Of a stretch of DNA of 64,000 bases, positions 17,537 through 27,009 are shown one piece after another. Both the position numbers and the translations under genes were made by a program. The stretch comes from Anabaena lutea FACHB-196 (lineage in GTDB: Bacteria; Cyanobacteriota; Cyanobacteriia; Cyanobacteriales; Nostocaceae). A model generated the notes under the pieces. That model worked only from the letters and a program-made list of their open reading frames with translations, was not told the origin of the DNA and ran no database searches. Position 1 is the first letter of the stretch; the number at the start of each line of letters is the position of its first letter. Location of the stretch: contig NZ_JACJST010000022.1 in assembly GCF_014698305.1 (NCBI RefSeq), forward strand, positions 41,939-105,938, given 5' to 3'.

Positions 17537-17911
17537 CTACTCCGAAGGAGTTTCATCAACAGATTTTTCCGCGACTTTCCTCACCGCTTCAATATCCACA
17601 CCTAAATTTGCGGCTATTTGTTCCACAGTCAAACCTAACTGCAATAACAGCGGTACTGTTTCTAACTTACCTTCTAACTTACCCGCTACGTTTGCTTCCT
17701 CCGCAACTTCTCGAAAATACCGTGTTTGCTTTAATTCATCTAGAGTAAACATTGCTTCAATCTCCTGACGAGTTAAATTACTTAATTTATAAACTAAGAT
17801 CGTCTCTAACAATTCTAGAACTTTTTGCCTTTTACTGGCATCAGTTAATTGTTGTCGGGATTTTTGGATTAACTGTTTGGTATGATCAATCGCAGTTTCC
17901 TGTTTTTCCAC
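17537..17911 (-). pseudogene. C-terminal remnant of an Rpn/DUF2887-type PD-(D/E)XK nuclease
   Basis: 124 residues resembling only the tail of large cyanobacterial transposase-like nucleases: LELLETILVYKLSNLTRQEI, then EAMFTLDELKQTRYFREVAEE and a Lys/Glu-rich stretch ending in a helix-turn-helix-like piece. Full-length relatives run about 250-300 residues, with a nuclease domain in the first half that is absent here. The next gene upstream begins only 56 bases away, so the front half has been deleted. Confidence 0.6.
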
Positions 17912-17966
17912 AACTAGTTGATATTTTGTATATTTACTTGAAAAAATACTACGGTTTGTATTGACC

Positions 17967-18620
17967 TTACCTACCTATTTCTAGATTTTTCAAAATTAAA
18001 TCTGCTCTTGGACTAAAGCCATCACCATATTCTACCGGCAAATGAGTGATGACATAGAAAGCTTTACCTTTTTGTTCTCCAATGTAAACAGCACCCACTA
18101 TATTTTTACCTTGGCTGAAAACAATTCTTTCTTTCGCCCAGGCATATTTGACATTATTACTCCGGCTCACAACCCGCCATTTATTAGATGCAATTAAACC
18201 ATTTTTGCCATTCACAAAGTTTCTAACTTGTCCGAGAGTTTTTAAATAATTCAAAAAGGCAAAATGAATATATGCATTCTCATTTTTTTTACCACCAAAG
18301 TTAGCAATAAACCTCACTCCGCTTCCTTCTCCAGAACTGCTTTCTGTAACTAAAAAATCCTTTTCAGGAAAGTAGGTAGTTAATAAATTGCTATATTTAT
18401 ATAGTCTGAGTTTAACGGGAACTTTTTCACCTTCGACGGTAATTGTGGCAGTTTTGGTAGGCGGTTTATCGGCTTGAGAATTATCTCTAGTTAAAAGTGC
18501 TGTTTGGGTAGTTGTGAGGGTGTTTTCATGCTTCTGTGGCATAGCACAAGCAATGGATACGCCTAGAAGCATTATTCCAGCGGTTAATCTCATTAAATTC
18601 AGCTTCATTTTATATCCCAA
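17967..18620 (-). CDS. Hypothetical secreted or lipoprotein
   Basis: 217 residues. The N-terminus has a basic start and hydrophobic segment, MRLTAGIMLLGVSIAC, with a cysteine that could be lipidated, although the residue at -3 is Ser rather than Leu. The mature part is about 190 residues with no domain I recognise. ATG 18620 or 18608 (MKLNLMR) are possible. It is preceded by a structured-looking leader region (18663-18790). Confidence 0.65.
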   Translation of the reverse strand: MGYKMKLNLMRLTAGIMLLGVSIACAMPQKHENTLTTTQTALLTRDNSQADKPPTKTATITVEGEKVPVKLRLYKYSNLLTTYFPEKDFLVTESSSGEGSGVRFIANFGGKKNENAYIHFAFLNYLKTLGQVRNFVNGKNGLIASNKWRVVSRSNNVKYAWAKERIVFSQGKNIVGAVYIGEQKGKAFYVITHLPVEYGDGFSPRADLILKNLEIGR

Positions 18621-19428
18621 GTATTTAGTATTAACTTAAATAAAAGAAACAGACACAGAGGGAAACTCTGATGCTGAGAACCTTTCAAATGCGGAGTTTG
18701 GGTATTCAACCCAAGTTATCCTCCCGAGAGTAAACGCTCTGCGTCTTCTTGATCAGAGTTGACTGTTGGATCTGAGCAACTGTTCCTAACTCAATAATGT
18801 TGACGTATTTTTATATATCAATAAAATGCTAAATACAATACATTTTATCTGTAATTTTTACGTGATTTTCATCACTAGTATTTATGATTAGAATCACACG
18901 TATTCATGATTAAGATCGTCTCTTTATAATTAGCAAATTGGCATAATTCAGTACAACTGAACTCTAGCCGAGTCATTAATAGGGAACACATCAAGTGCCG
19001 ACAGCCTTTTACAGGATTGTTGGCTTTTTATTAATGGTAATTCTAAACAATTAAAAATAATTCGTAATTCGTAATTCGTAATTCGTAATTCGTAATTCAG
19101 TTTTTCAACGGGGAAGCAAGCTAAGGGTAACGTCCCGTAGGTAAAGCTCACTTGAGCCGCTGACGCTGATTCAGTCGAACGCTTGTCAAAACTCACGGCG
19201 GAAGCCTGTCACTTGTCATATTACAAAAATAAGGCTAATGGTCGTTGAATAGGGATTTTGATCAAATATCCCCACAATCGGTTAATAACTTGACACATAA
19301 TTTGCCATAGCCACTACCAAGTGTGGGGACAAGATGATCACATGAAGAAATTTATTGCCATCAAGTGCTAACGTCTGATAACTCTAGTAGACTCAAAATC
19401 CACTGGGAGAACCAGCACAGGCTTTATA
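18621..19428. other. 808-base gap: hairpin-rich leader and heptamer array
   Basis: 18663-18740 has three consecutive inverted repeats (AAACTC/GAGTTT, TTGGGT/ACCCAA, AGAG/CTCT). 19058-19098 is an AATTCGT heptamer array of about six units. The rest is AT-rich with no supported gene; an 82-codon minus-strand frame at 18948-19196 is made largely of the heptamer array and is rejected. Confidence 0.5.
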
Positions 19429-19914
19429 TCAGGACATCGCTTGAATGATGTAATCAAAGTAAGGCGCTGTTTCGGCGGCATCTTCAGCACTCAATAAATC
19501 CAATGATGCTTGCTTCAGGGAAGTGATAGCTTCAACCATTCCAGGAACAGGAACGCCCAGAGAGTTGTACATTTCCCGCACGCCTACTAAACCAATCTTT
19601 TCAATTGGTTCTTTATCGCCAGCAAGTACACCGTAGGTAATCAGGCGCAAGTACCAACCGAAATCACGGATACACAAAGCACGTTGTTTTTCACCGTAAG
19701 CATTACCGCCGGGGGCAATAAAGTCAGGACGCTTCTGCCAAAGTTTTTTGGTGGCTTCTTGGACTATCTTTTTTTCATTTTCGGCGAGGGTAGTAACGAT
19801 TCTTGTGCGTTGTACACCAGTTTCCAAAAATTCTTTAATACTCTTGAGTTCGCCACTACTGGGGTAGCGCAGTTCGTCATCGGCTTGGAGAATAACTTGG
19901 CTAATTACAGTCAT
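19429..19914 (-). CDS. apcD: Allophycocyanin-B alpha subunit
   Basis: 161 residues, starting [20 protein letters not shown]. Phycobiliprotein fold with the chromophore Cys81 in [17 protein letters not shown]. The [10 protein letters not shown] start, [14 protein letters not shown] end and [10 protein letters not shown] loop match ApcD rather than ApcA. ApcD is a terminal emitter of the phycobilisome core, sending energy to photosystem I or II with far-red-shifted emission. As usual for apcD it stands alone, away from apcABC. Confidence 0.94.
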   Translation of the reverse strand: MTVISQVILQADDELRYPSSGELKSIKEFLETGVQRTRIVTTLAENEKKIVQEATKKLWQKRPDFIAPGGNAYGEKQRALCIRDFGWYLRLITYGVLAGDKEPIEKIGLVGVREMYNSLGVPVPGMVEAITSLKQASLDLLSAEDAAETAPYFDYIIQAMS

Positions 19915-20096
19915 GATTATTAAGCTGTTACGCGAAATATTATTTGCTAGTTTAACTAGTTAGAGGTACAGAAGTGAAGGGTGTGAGAAGATAGGGATGG
20001 GAACTGGGGATTGGGGATTGGGGAAAATTAAGGAAGTAATTGTAATAATTCTTCAATCACCAAATCCAAAATCGAAAATCCAAAATTGAATGACTA

Positions 20097-21476
20097 ATGA
20101 CTAATACAGCTTGGCGACAGGGTGAAGTAATTGAAGTTGATATTTCTGATTTGAGTGATACTGGTGATGGCGTGGGACGCTTTGATCAGCGTGTGGTCTT
20201 TGTTCCAGACACTGTTAGGGGCGATCGCGTGCTGGTGAGATTATTACAAGTTAAACCAAAATATGCTTATGGTAAACTGGAGCAGATAGTCCAACGCTCT
20301 CCAGGACGTATCCGACCAAGTTGCATTGTGGCTGATAAATGTGGTGGCTGTCAGTGGCAGCATATTAATTATGATTATCAGTTAATAGCCAAGCGTAATC
20401 AGGTGATTCAAGCATTAGAACGTATTGGCGGGTTTGTTCAACCACCTGTAGACCCTGTATTGGGGGCTGATTCATCCTTAGGTTATCGGAATAAAGTTAC
20501 CTATCCTCTGGGTGTCTCAGCGACAGGCCAAGTGCAAGCTGGTTATTACCAAAAAGGTAGCCACCAATTAATTAACTTAAATCAATGTCCAGTCCAAGAC
20601 CAACGCTTAAATCCCATGCTGGCTGAAGTCAAGCAGGATATCCAAAAGCAAGGTTGGTCAATTTACAACGAACGTCGTCACCAAGGGCAAATTCGCCATC
20701 TGGGTTTACGTATTGGTCGTCGGACAGGTGAAATGCTGCTGACTTTGGTGGTGAAGGATTGGAAATTACCCAGAATTGAAAGCCAAGCCGAAGAATGGTT
20801 GCAGCGATATCCCCAATTGGTAGGAGTGTCACTGAATCGGAATAGCGATCGCACAAATGCTATCTTTGGCAACGAAACTCGTTGTGTTGCCGGAGTTCCT
20901 GCCCTGCGCGAAATATTTGCTGGGCTAGAATTTCAAGTACTCCCAGATACATTTTTTCAAGTATCCACCGAAACAGCAGAAGCCCTATTAAAGGTAATTC
21001 AGTCAGAACTCAATCTTCAAGGTCATGAAGTTCTGGTCGATGCCTACTGCGGCATTGGGACTTTAACCTTGCCTTTAGCGAAACAAGCCCGGCAAGTTAC
21101 AGGCTTGGAAGTGCAATCAGCAGCCGTAGAACAGGCTATTTCCAATGCCCAACATAACGGGATTAATAATGTTACATTTCAAATAGGAGCAGTGGAGAAA
21201 ATCCTGCCAGATTTGGGGATTATACCAGATGTTGTATTACTTGATCCGCCACGTAAAGGATGTGAAGCTAATGTCATCAAAACTTTACTTGACTTGAAAC
21301 CATCTCGGATTGTTTACGTCAGTTGTAAAGTAGCTACCCTCGCCCGTGACCTTAAATTACTTTGTAAAGATGGAATATACACTCTTACCAGAGTACAGCC
21401 CGCTGATTTATTTCCCCAAACCGCTCACGTCGAAGCTGTCGCTTTTCTGGTATTATCACCTTTGGCTCAAAGTTAG
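20097..21476 (+). CDS. rlmD: 23S rRNA (uracil-C5)-methyltransferase, RlmD/TrmA family
   Basis: 459 residues. N-terminal TRAM RNA-binding domain (about 8-65); a 4Fe-4S cluster region with KCGGCQWQH near residue 82; SAM-binding DAYCGIGTLTLPLA near 315; and the catalytic Cys in YVSCKVATLARDL near 417. It methylates a uridine of 23S rRNA (m5U), or possibly tRNA: the RlmD, RlmC and TrmA branches are hard to separate by eye. ATG 20097 lies within a TGACTAA repeat. Confidence 0.88.
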   Translation: MTNTAWRQGEVIEVDISDLSDTGDGVGRFDQRVVFVPDTVRGDRVLVRLLQVKPKYAYGKLEQIVQRSPGRIRPSCIVADKCGGCQWQHINYDYQLIAKRNQVIQALERIGGFVQPPVDPVLGADSSLGYRNKVTYPLGVSATGQVQAGYYQKGSHQLINLNQCPVQDQRLNPMLAEVKQDIQKQGWSIYNERRHQGQIRHLGLRIGRRTGEMLLTLVVKDWKLPRIESQAEEWLQRYPQLVGVSLNRNSDRTNAIFGNETRCVAGVPALREIFAGLEFQVLPDTFFQVSTETAEALLKVIQSELNLQGHEVLVDAYCGIGTLTLPLAKQARQVTGLEVQSAAVEQAISNAQHNGINNVTFQIGAVEKILPDLGIIPDVVLLDPPRKGCEANVIKTLLDLKPSRIVYVSCKVATLARDLKLLCKDGIYTLTRVQPADLFPQTAHVEAVAFLVLSPLAQS

Positions 21477-21887
21477 CGAATTCTTTACAAAAACCCAAAT
21501 GAAAAATTTGTAGTCTAGTGCATAGTACTAATGCTAAGATCTAATTAGGCTAAAAATAGAAATTCTTTTTTTACATTGAAGTTGCATAGGCTCTTAAAAA
21601 GGTGAATTAGATTGCGTAAATTATAAAGAGGCAATTAAATAGAGTATTTCCATACTCATTCAAATTAATAGCAACTTAAAAGTTGTTAAATGCATTAGTC
21701 AAGATAATTACAGCCAATTTTGAACCAAGCAATTCTAACTTATGTTTAGAGTCAATGCTCCCCAGCATTTTCAAAATTTAGTTTTACAGACGCTAGTTTG
21801 AAAGCAGCATGACCACCTCAATTTTTATCAGGGTGCCTGTGACAGCAAACTGATGTCTAGCTAACTAAAAGCTACGGGGTTTCTCTT
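21477..21887. other. 411-base intergenic region
   Basis: AT-rich, lying between rlmD and the anti-sigma-type kinase gene. No ORF, strong terminator or recognisable RNA was found. It presumably holds the promoter of the downstream gene. Confidence 0.4.
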
Positions 21888-22337
21888 GTGATTACCATTT
21901 CTCTTCGTCCAGTTGGACGTTCTTGGGGTACTATTAGTTTTGCCTCGACTCTTTATCTTTGTCCCATATTAGATTTACTATTGGCAGAAGTTCCCGCCAA
22001 ATTACAAGCAGAGTTGCGGCTAGGACTTCAAGAAGCCCTAGTAAACGCAGCTAAACATGGAAATAATCTTGATCCCGGTAAATTAGTAGTAGTGCGTTTT
22101 TCCTTGATAGATAATCAATATTGGTGGATCATTTCCGACCAAGGTAGTGGATTTACACCTTTACCGGATTTCGATAGCGATCCCACAGACTATTTACCAC
22201 CAGATGAAGCCGAAAGTGGTCGCGGAATGTCTCTTCTTCATCAAATTTTTGATCAGGTAGAATGGAACCGCAAAGGAACAGAATTAAGGCTTTGTAAGCA
22301 ATTAGAAACCCGTCGTTTACTATCTTTACGACGATGA
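21888..22337 (+). CDS. Anti-sigma regulatory factor (RsbW-like Ser/Thr kinase)
   Basis: 149 residues from GTG 21888. A stand-alone GHKL ATPase: N box LQEALVNAAKHGN near residue 50-62, G1 box SDQGSGFTPL near 85, G2 box GRGMSLLHQI near 113. This is the RsbW/SpoIIAB type that phosphorylates an anti-sigma antagonist or binds a sigma factor. No partner STAS-domain gene or PP2C phosphatase is next to it, so its target is unknown. Confidence 0.85.
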   Translation: MITISLRPVGRSWGTISFASTLYLCPILDLLLAEVPAKLQAELRLGLQEALVNAAKHGNNLDPGKLVVVRFSLIDNQYWWIISDQGSGFTPLPDFDSDPTDYLPPDEAESGRGMSLLHQIFDQVEWNRKGTELRLCKQLETRRLLSLRR

Positions 22338-22408
22338 AGGCAGAAGGCAGGAGGCAGAAGGCAGGAGGCAGGGTGCAGTAAATCATTATTTCACCCCATC
22401 TCCCCATC

Positions 22409-22615
22409 CTGACAAGGGTAGGTTTTTAATATTATCTGTTAAGGCAGGACTAGGAAGACAAGGAGGGAAAGTAGACAAGGAAGATTTTCTCCGCACAATG
22501 GTCTTTTTGTTACCAATAGAATATGATTTTGTACGGTTTTCCTCCCTTGTCCACTGTCCTTCCTTGTCCCCCAAGTCTTGCCCTCACGACAATGTAAAAT
22601 ACCTACCCTTGTGAG
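22409..22615 (+). mobile_element. 207-bp MITE, copy 2
   Basis: Same ends as copy 1 (CTGACAAGGGTAGGT and the complement of CTCACAAGGGTAGGT). Flanked by ATC at 22406-22408 and 22616-22618, again a 3-bp duplication. It differs from copy 1 at about four positions, all in the central part. The flanking DNA is a CTCCCCAT tandem array, similar to that around copy 1. Confidence 0.75.
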
Positions 22616-22684
22616 ATCTCCCCATCTCCCCATCTCCCCATCTCCCCATCTCCCCATCTCCCCATCTCCCCATCTCCCCATCTC
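22616..22684. repeat. CTCCCCAT octamer tandem array
   Basis: About eight perfect copies of the 8-bp unit CTCCCCAT directly after the MITE. The same unit is repeated at 58740-58789. Confidence 0.8.
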
Positions 22685-22688
22685 CGCG

Positions 22689-22958
22689 TCACCTTTTCCC
22701 GTGACTTTCACAAGGAGGGGCTGAAATGGACTTATCTAGCCAACCAATAGCCTGTTCTAGCCTTACCTGTGCCTCTTGTGGCTGGTTTTTAACCAAAAAC
22801 ACCATCGCGGCGGCTACCTGTTCACTAGCGCGGGAATTGCGGTTAGACTTGAGACGATGCCAATCATCAGGAGAGATACTTAGTCTTTCCATCAGGGCTT
22901 GTGCCAGTTCTAAAGTGCTAATTTCATTCAGTTGACTGGTTTGAGACATTTGAGACAT
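22689..22958 (-). CDS. Conserved cyanobacterial protein (DUF6439-like)
   Basis: 89 residues. The body TLELAQALMERLSISPDDWH, then RLKSNRNSRASEQVAAAMVF and LEQAIGWLDKSISAPPC reads as a small conserved helical protein that I associate with DUF6439 (from memory). Function unknown. The extreme C-terminus (ESHGKR) runs into the repeat array. ATG 22958 or 22949 (MSQTSQ) could be the start. Confidence 0.65.
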   Translation of the reverse strand: MSQMSQTSQLNEISTLELAQALMERLSISPDDWHRLKSNRNSRASEQVAAAMVFLVKNQPQEAQVRLEQAIGWLDKSISAPPCESHGKR

Positions 22959-23064
22959 AAGACTAAGTGCTGAGTGCTAAGTGCTGAGTCAAAAGTTTTT
23001 AGTTCAGAATCTTGACTAATGACCAATGACTATTGATTAATTATCCTAGTTTACTAGTTTGTCG

Positions 23065-23433
23065 ATGAAGCCGCCTAAACAATCAACTCAACCGTCACCA
23101 GAGGAAAATCCCGAAGCAGATTTTGCACAAGAACTGGAAGAAGTGGAAAATTCGCTTTTATTATTGAAAGAACGGTATGCCCAAGTGCAAAGGGATCAAA
23201 AACAAAAGGCACAATGGCAACAAGAACTAAAGAATCTCAAGCAAAATAAGCATCAGCACCCAGGAATTAAAACAGAGTTAAAACGCATTCAACAACAATT
23301 GGAAGCCTTAGAAATAAATTTAGAAAGCCAGTTGTTTTCTTGGACTAGTCTAAAAAGACCTTTTTGGCAAGTAGTCCGCTTTGGGGGAATGGGAGTTATT
23401 ATCGGTTGGTTATTAAAATCTTGGGTTGGGTAG
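23065..23433 (+). CDS. Coiled-coil protein with C-terminal membrane anchor
   Basis: 122 residues from ATG 23065; an upstream TTG at 23059 is less likely. Residues 20-95 form a heptad-rich coiled coil (ELEEVENSLLLLKERYAQVQ). The last 25 residues, QVVRFGGMGVIIGWLLKSWVG, are one membrane segment. This architecture is conserved in cyanobacteria but has no assigned function. It precedes asnS by about 95 bases on the same strand. Confidence 0.7.
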   Translation: MKPPKQSTQPSPEENPEADFAQELEEVENSLLLLKERYAQVQRDQKQKAQWQQELKNLKQNKHQHPGIKTELKRIQQQLEALEINLESQLFSWTSLKRPFWQVVRFGGMGVIIGWLLKSWVG

Positions 23434-23528
23434 TTCTAATTTGGGATTGTAAAATTATAATTGGCTTAATTGTTAATTTTTCTTAAAATAAAAACTATAC
23501 ACTTCTGACAAAATACAAGTTGTAGAAA

Positions 23529-24920
23529 ATGGTAAATCGCCGAATTGCAGAAATATTAAAAACTGGTCAACCTGAAGAGTCTTTAGTAGTTCAAGGTTGG
23601 GTAAGAACAAAACGCGAATTAAAAGGTTTTGCATTTTTAGAACTTAATGATGGTTCTTCATTAGGTAATTTGCAAATTGTCATTAATCAAGATTTACCAG
23701 ACTACGAAGGAATCTTAAAACAAATCAATACTGGTGCTTCTGTAGAAATAACAGGTGTACTTGTCGCTTCCCAAGGAAAAGGACAGCGAATAGAATTAAA
23801 AGCTGATAGCGTTAAAGTCTACGGTGATGCTGATCCCGATACCTATCCTCTGCAAAAGAAACGCCATTCCTTTGAGTTTCTACGCACCATTGCACATTTG
23901 CGTTCTAGAACCAACTCTTTTGGTGCAGTATTCCGGGTGAGAAATGCTTGTTCAGCAGCTATTCACAAATTCTTCCAAGAAAAAGGATTTTTGTGGGTAC
24001 ATACTCCCATTATTACCGCTAGTGACTGTGAAGGTGCTGGGGAATTATTTAGCGTTACCAATTTGGATTTAAAGAATGTTCCCCGCAGCAAAAATCAAGA
24101 AATTGATTATAGCCAAGACTTCTTTAGTAAACCAGCTTATTTAACAGTAAGTGGACAATTAGAAGCCGAAATTATGGCGATGGCGTTTACTAACGTCTAC
24201 ACATTTGGCCCCACATTCCGCGCCGAAAATTCTAATACTTCTCGTCACTTAGCAGAATTTTGGATGGTTGAACCAGAAATGGCTTTTTGTGATTTAGAAG
24301 GTGATATGGATTTAGCGGAAGAGTTTCTGAAATATATCTTTAAATATGTATTAGAAACCTGTCCAGAAGACATGGAATTTTTCAATGAACGGATTGATAA
24401 AACTGTATTAGAAACTGCCAATAACATTATTAATAATCAATTTGAAAGATTGACTTATACAGAAGCAGTTAAACTTTTAGAAAAAGCTGATGTTAAATTT
24501 GATTATCCTGTTAGTTGGGGTGCAGATTTACAATCAGAACATGAACGCTATTTAGCAGAACAACTGTTTAAAAAGCCTGTGATTGTGACTGATTATCCCG
24601 CTCAAATCAAAGCCTTTTATATGCGGTTGAGTGACGATGAAAAAACTGTCCGCGCTATGGATATTCTTGCACCGAAAATAGGCGAAATAATTGGCGGTTC
24701 ACAACGGGAAGAAAGACTTGATGTGTTAGAAAAACGGGTATTAGCCCAAGGTATGAACCCGGAAGATTTGTGGTGGTATTTAGATTTGCGTCGTTATGGT
24801 ACTGTTCCCCATGCTGGTTTCGGTTTGGGGTTTGAAAGATTGGTGCAATTTATGACGGGAATGGGAAATATTCGAGATGTCATTCCGTTCCCGCGTACAC
24901 CACAAAGCGCAGAGTTTTAA
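23529..24920 (+). CDS. asnS: Asparaginyl-tRNA synthetase
   Basis: 463 residues. N-terminal OB-fold anticodon-binding domain (about 15-105: [20 protein letters not shown]), then the class II core with motif 2 [20 protein letters not shown] near residue 230 and motif 3 [15 protein letters not shown] near 437. It charges tRNA(Asn). Its presence alongside gatC means the amidotransferase here is probably needed mainly for Gln-tRNA(Gln). Normal length. Confidence 0.97.
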   Translation: MVNRRIAEILKTGQPEESLVVQGWVRTKRELKGFAFLELNDGSSLGNLQIVINQDLPDYEGILKQINTGASVEITGVLVASQGKGQRIELKADSVKVYGDADPDTYPLQKKRHSFEFLRTIAHLRSRTNSFGAVFRVRNACSAAIHKFFQEKGFLWVHTPIITASDCEGAGELFSVTNLDLKNVPRSKNQEIDYSQDFFSKPAYLTVSGQLEAEIMAMAFTNVYTFGPTFRAENSNTSRHLAEFWMVEPEMAFCDLEGDMDLAEEFLKYIFKYVLETCPEDMEFFNERIDKTVLETANNIINNQFERLTYTEAVKLLEKADVKFDYPVSWGADLQSEHERYLAEQLFKKPVIVTDYPAQIKAFYMRLSDDEKTVRAMDILAPKIGEIIGGSQREERLDVLEKRVLAQGMNPEDLWWYLDLRRYGTVPHAGFGLGFERLVQFMTGMGNIRDVIPFPRTPQSAEF

Positions 24921-24922
24921 TT

Positions 24923-25005
24923 GTAGGGTGGGTTAGGACGGTAGTCCGTAACCCACCATAAACTTCAGGATAATGGTGGGTTACGCTGTCGCTAACCCAC
25001 CCTAC
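24923..25005. repeat. Nested inverted repeat (GTAGGGTGGGTTAG family)
   Basis: Outer arms GTAGGGTGGGTTAG (24923-24936) and CTAACCCACCCTAC (24992-25005) are exact complements. Inside, GTAACCCACCAT and ATGGTGGGTTAC form a second exact pair. It lies 3 bases after the asnS stop and 8 bases before the Uma2 remnant, so it may act as a terminator and may have displaced the remnant's start. Confidence 0.7.
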
Positions 25006-25013
25006 GGTTTTAG

Positions 25014-25544
25014 GTGGGAATAGTCGTAGTTTTTATGTTCCGCGTTTTTATCTTCCGCAGAACGAAAGAACCGCCAAAGAAACCAAACAGCCCGATTAAA
25101 GAATTGAATTCAAAGGGAACAGCAGCAGAAACAGGAGTAGCATTAATCTCGAAGCTGTTGAAGCCAACATTTATGAAAGCCAGAATCGAATCTTTAAATA
25201 GATTTTTTTATCCTGATATCATGGTAACTTGCGACCAACGTGATCAAGAAACACCAGGATATAAAAGATTTCCTTGTTTAATAATTGAAGTTTTATCTGA
25301 TTCTACAGAAGCATTTGATAGAGGAGATAAATTCATCGATTATCAAACTTTAGGAAGTTTACAAGAATATATTTTAATTAATACGAAAAAACCGAGAATC
25401 GAATGTTTCCGACGCAATGATGAAGGACTTTGGGTGTTACAGTCTTATGCGGGAGAACAAGCATCATTTCAATTACAAAGCATTAACTTTGAAGGAACAA
25501 TGACGCAACTTTATGAAGATGTAAATTTTCTTCCTCCAGGGTAA
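25014..25544 (+). pseudogene. Uma2-family endonuclease, N-terminal part degraded
   Basis: The frame encodes 176 residues; from about residue 58 it is a normal Uma2 PD-(D/E)XK core: ARIESLNRFFYPDIMVTCD, then FPCLIIEVLSDSTEAFDRGDK and LQEYILINTKKPRIECF. The first 55 residues do not look like the family: the substrate-entry helix, the YxNGE segment and the HN motif are missing, and the start abuts the inverted repeat. Full-length relatives have about 190 residues. It is most likely a decayed copy. Confidence 0.65.
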
Positions 25545-25995
25545 TTGGCTAAAATTAACCATCTACTTGGTGTTATCTCAAGTCCGGTTATTTACAGGTT
25601 ATTTTTAAATCACCTGTATTCATGGTGCAGCAAATGTAATTCTTTATATACGTATATGTAAAAGACTGACTTTTAATTAATTCTCTGTTCTATGGAAACT
25701 TATCAAGCCCCAATCCACTATATTCCCTTGGTTGTTGCGGAAATTAGGAGATTTAAGTGGGGTGATGTAGTGATATTTTTAGGTGATATCCGGGTTGGAA
25801 GATAAGAGTTAAGGACTGTATCATAAAATATGAATTATGAAGTTTGAATTTAGAAAATCCAAATTTGACTTCACAATTCATAATTTATGAGCTTTCAGGC
25901 TGAATGCAAAAGAAAAATTCTAGTTTTGAGTTTTGAGTTAGGACACTGTAACTCAAAACTCATAACTTTAAAATTTCACCAAATCAGCAGTGGGT
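25545..25995. other. 451-base gap with two large inverted repeats
   Basis: An imperfect inverted repeat at about 25827-25887 (TGAATTATGAAG against CTTCACAATTCA), and a perfect 12-bp stem GAGTTTTGAGTT (25928-25939) with AACTCAAAACTC (25950-25961). The latter may end transcription of the minus-strand response regulator. A 37-codon frame at 25692-25805 exists but has no support. Confidence 0.45.
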
Positions 25996-26676
25996 TTAAG
26001 CCATTTGATTTTCAATTGCCCAACGCGCTAGTTCGGTGCGGTTGTGGAGATTGGTTTTACCCAACATATTGGATACATGGCTTTCAACAGTACGCTGACT
26101 GACATTTAATTCTTCAGCGATTTCCCGGTTAGCTAAACCTCTGGCTACAAACTGAACTACTTTCAGTTCTGTTGGGGTTAACTGCACATCGAAGGGAACC
26201 TGGATACGGGAACCGTTTTCCCCTCCCTTTGTCTGGTGTTCTTTCCAACGGATAGTTTGCTTAAGTGAGGATTCTACTTGTGCTACGAGTTCTTCTGGTT
26301 CAAAGGGCTTGACCATGTACACGTCAGCACCTTTGTTCAGACCTTTAACTCGGTCTGCGCTTTGTCCCTTAGCGGAGAGGAAAAGAACAGGTATCCAACT
26401 AGTACGTTCGTTTTGCCGGACTTGTTCAACGAAAGTATATCCGTCCATTTCCGGCATCATCACGTCACAGATGATCATGTCTGGAACTTCATGTTCTAAA
26501 ATTTCCAGAGCTTCTCGTCCATTTTCGGCGGTGATGACTTCGTATCCCCGGAATTCTAAGTAATCCTTCACCAGCAAGATGAGGTTAGGGTCATCGTCAA
26601 TCAATAGAAGTCGTTTGTGATCTTTCATGCTGGGCTCTTTCATAGCAGTGGCACTTGTCGCGCTTCGATCCATCAA
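25996..26676 (-). CDS. NarL/LuxR-type response regulator (Ycf29-like)
   Basis: 226 residues. Receiver domain at about 22-140: LLLIDDDPNL, phospho-acceptor Asp in ICDVMMPEMDG near 72, FLSAKG and the Lys of YMVKPFEPEEL near 121. C-terminal LuxR-type HTH at about 165-222 (LTPTELKVVQFVARGLANRE and ESHVSNMLGKTNLHNR). It resembles Ycf29 of algal plastids and cyanobacteria. The first 20 residues are poorly conserved-looking, and ATG 26629 (MKDHKR) is an alternative start. The 26761-26777 palindrome lies 85 bases upstream. Confidence 0.85.
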   Translation of the reverse strand: MMDRSATSATAMKEPSMKDHKRLLLIDDDPNLILLVKDYLEFRGYEVITAENGREALEILEHEVPDMIICDVMMPEMDGYTFVEQVRQNERTSWIPVLFLSAKGQSADRVKGLNKGADVYMVKPFEPEELVAQVESSLKQTIRWKEHQTKGGENGSRIQVPFDVQLTPTELKVVQFVARGLANREIAEELNVSQRTVESHVSNMLGKTNLHNRTELARWAIENQMA

Positions 26677-26760
26677 GGTCTTGAATAGTTATCCTCTATG
26701 GTGGATTATGGAGATGCTTTTTTTTCCCACTTAACTTGCCCTTGCTGCCTCGAAGTCTAA

Positions 26761-26777
26761 AAAGTGACGGTCACTTT
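26761..26777. promoter_or_regulatory. Palindrome AAAGTGAC-G-GTCACTTT
   Basis: A perfect 8+1+8 inverted repeat 85 bases upstream of the response-regulator start. The form fits a dimeric regulator's operator; autoregulation is possible but unproven. Confidence 0.45.
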
Positions 26778-27009
26778 CAATCTTATTAGTAGCTGGATGG
26801 CAAAAGTCCAGTAAGGGTACGGAGAGCAACAGTATTTATAATGCGCTATTATACATGGCTTTGAAAGGGGCGGGCTAAAAAAGATTGATAAAATCAAAAT
26901 TCTTTTGGTTGACAACTTCAGTATTGGCTGAAGATGATCCTAGTTCAAAACTAACCCGCACTTTCATTCGCTGACTGCTGCTCTATTATATCCTTTGGAT
27001 GTTAAGCCT

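Noticed and set aside
18948..19196. 82-codon minus-strand open frame
   Set aside because: Largely the translated AATTCGT heptamer array (LNYELRITNYELRI); no family resemblance.
22386..22711. Minus-strand frames with repeated MGRWGDGE
   Set aside because: Translation of the CTCCCCAT array and MITE copy 2.
25692..25805. 37-codon plus-strand frame after the Uma2 remnant
   Set aside because: No homology recognised and no ribosome site.
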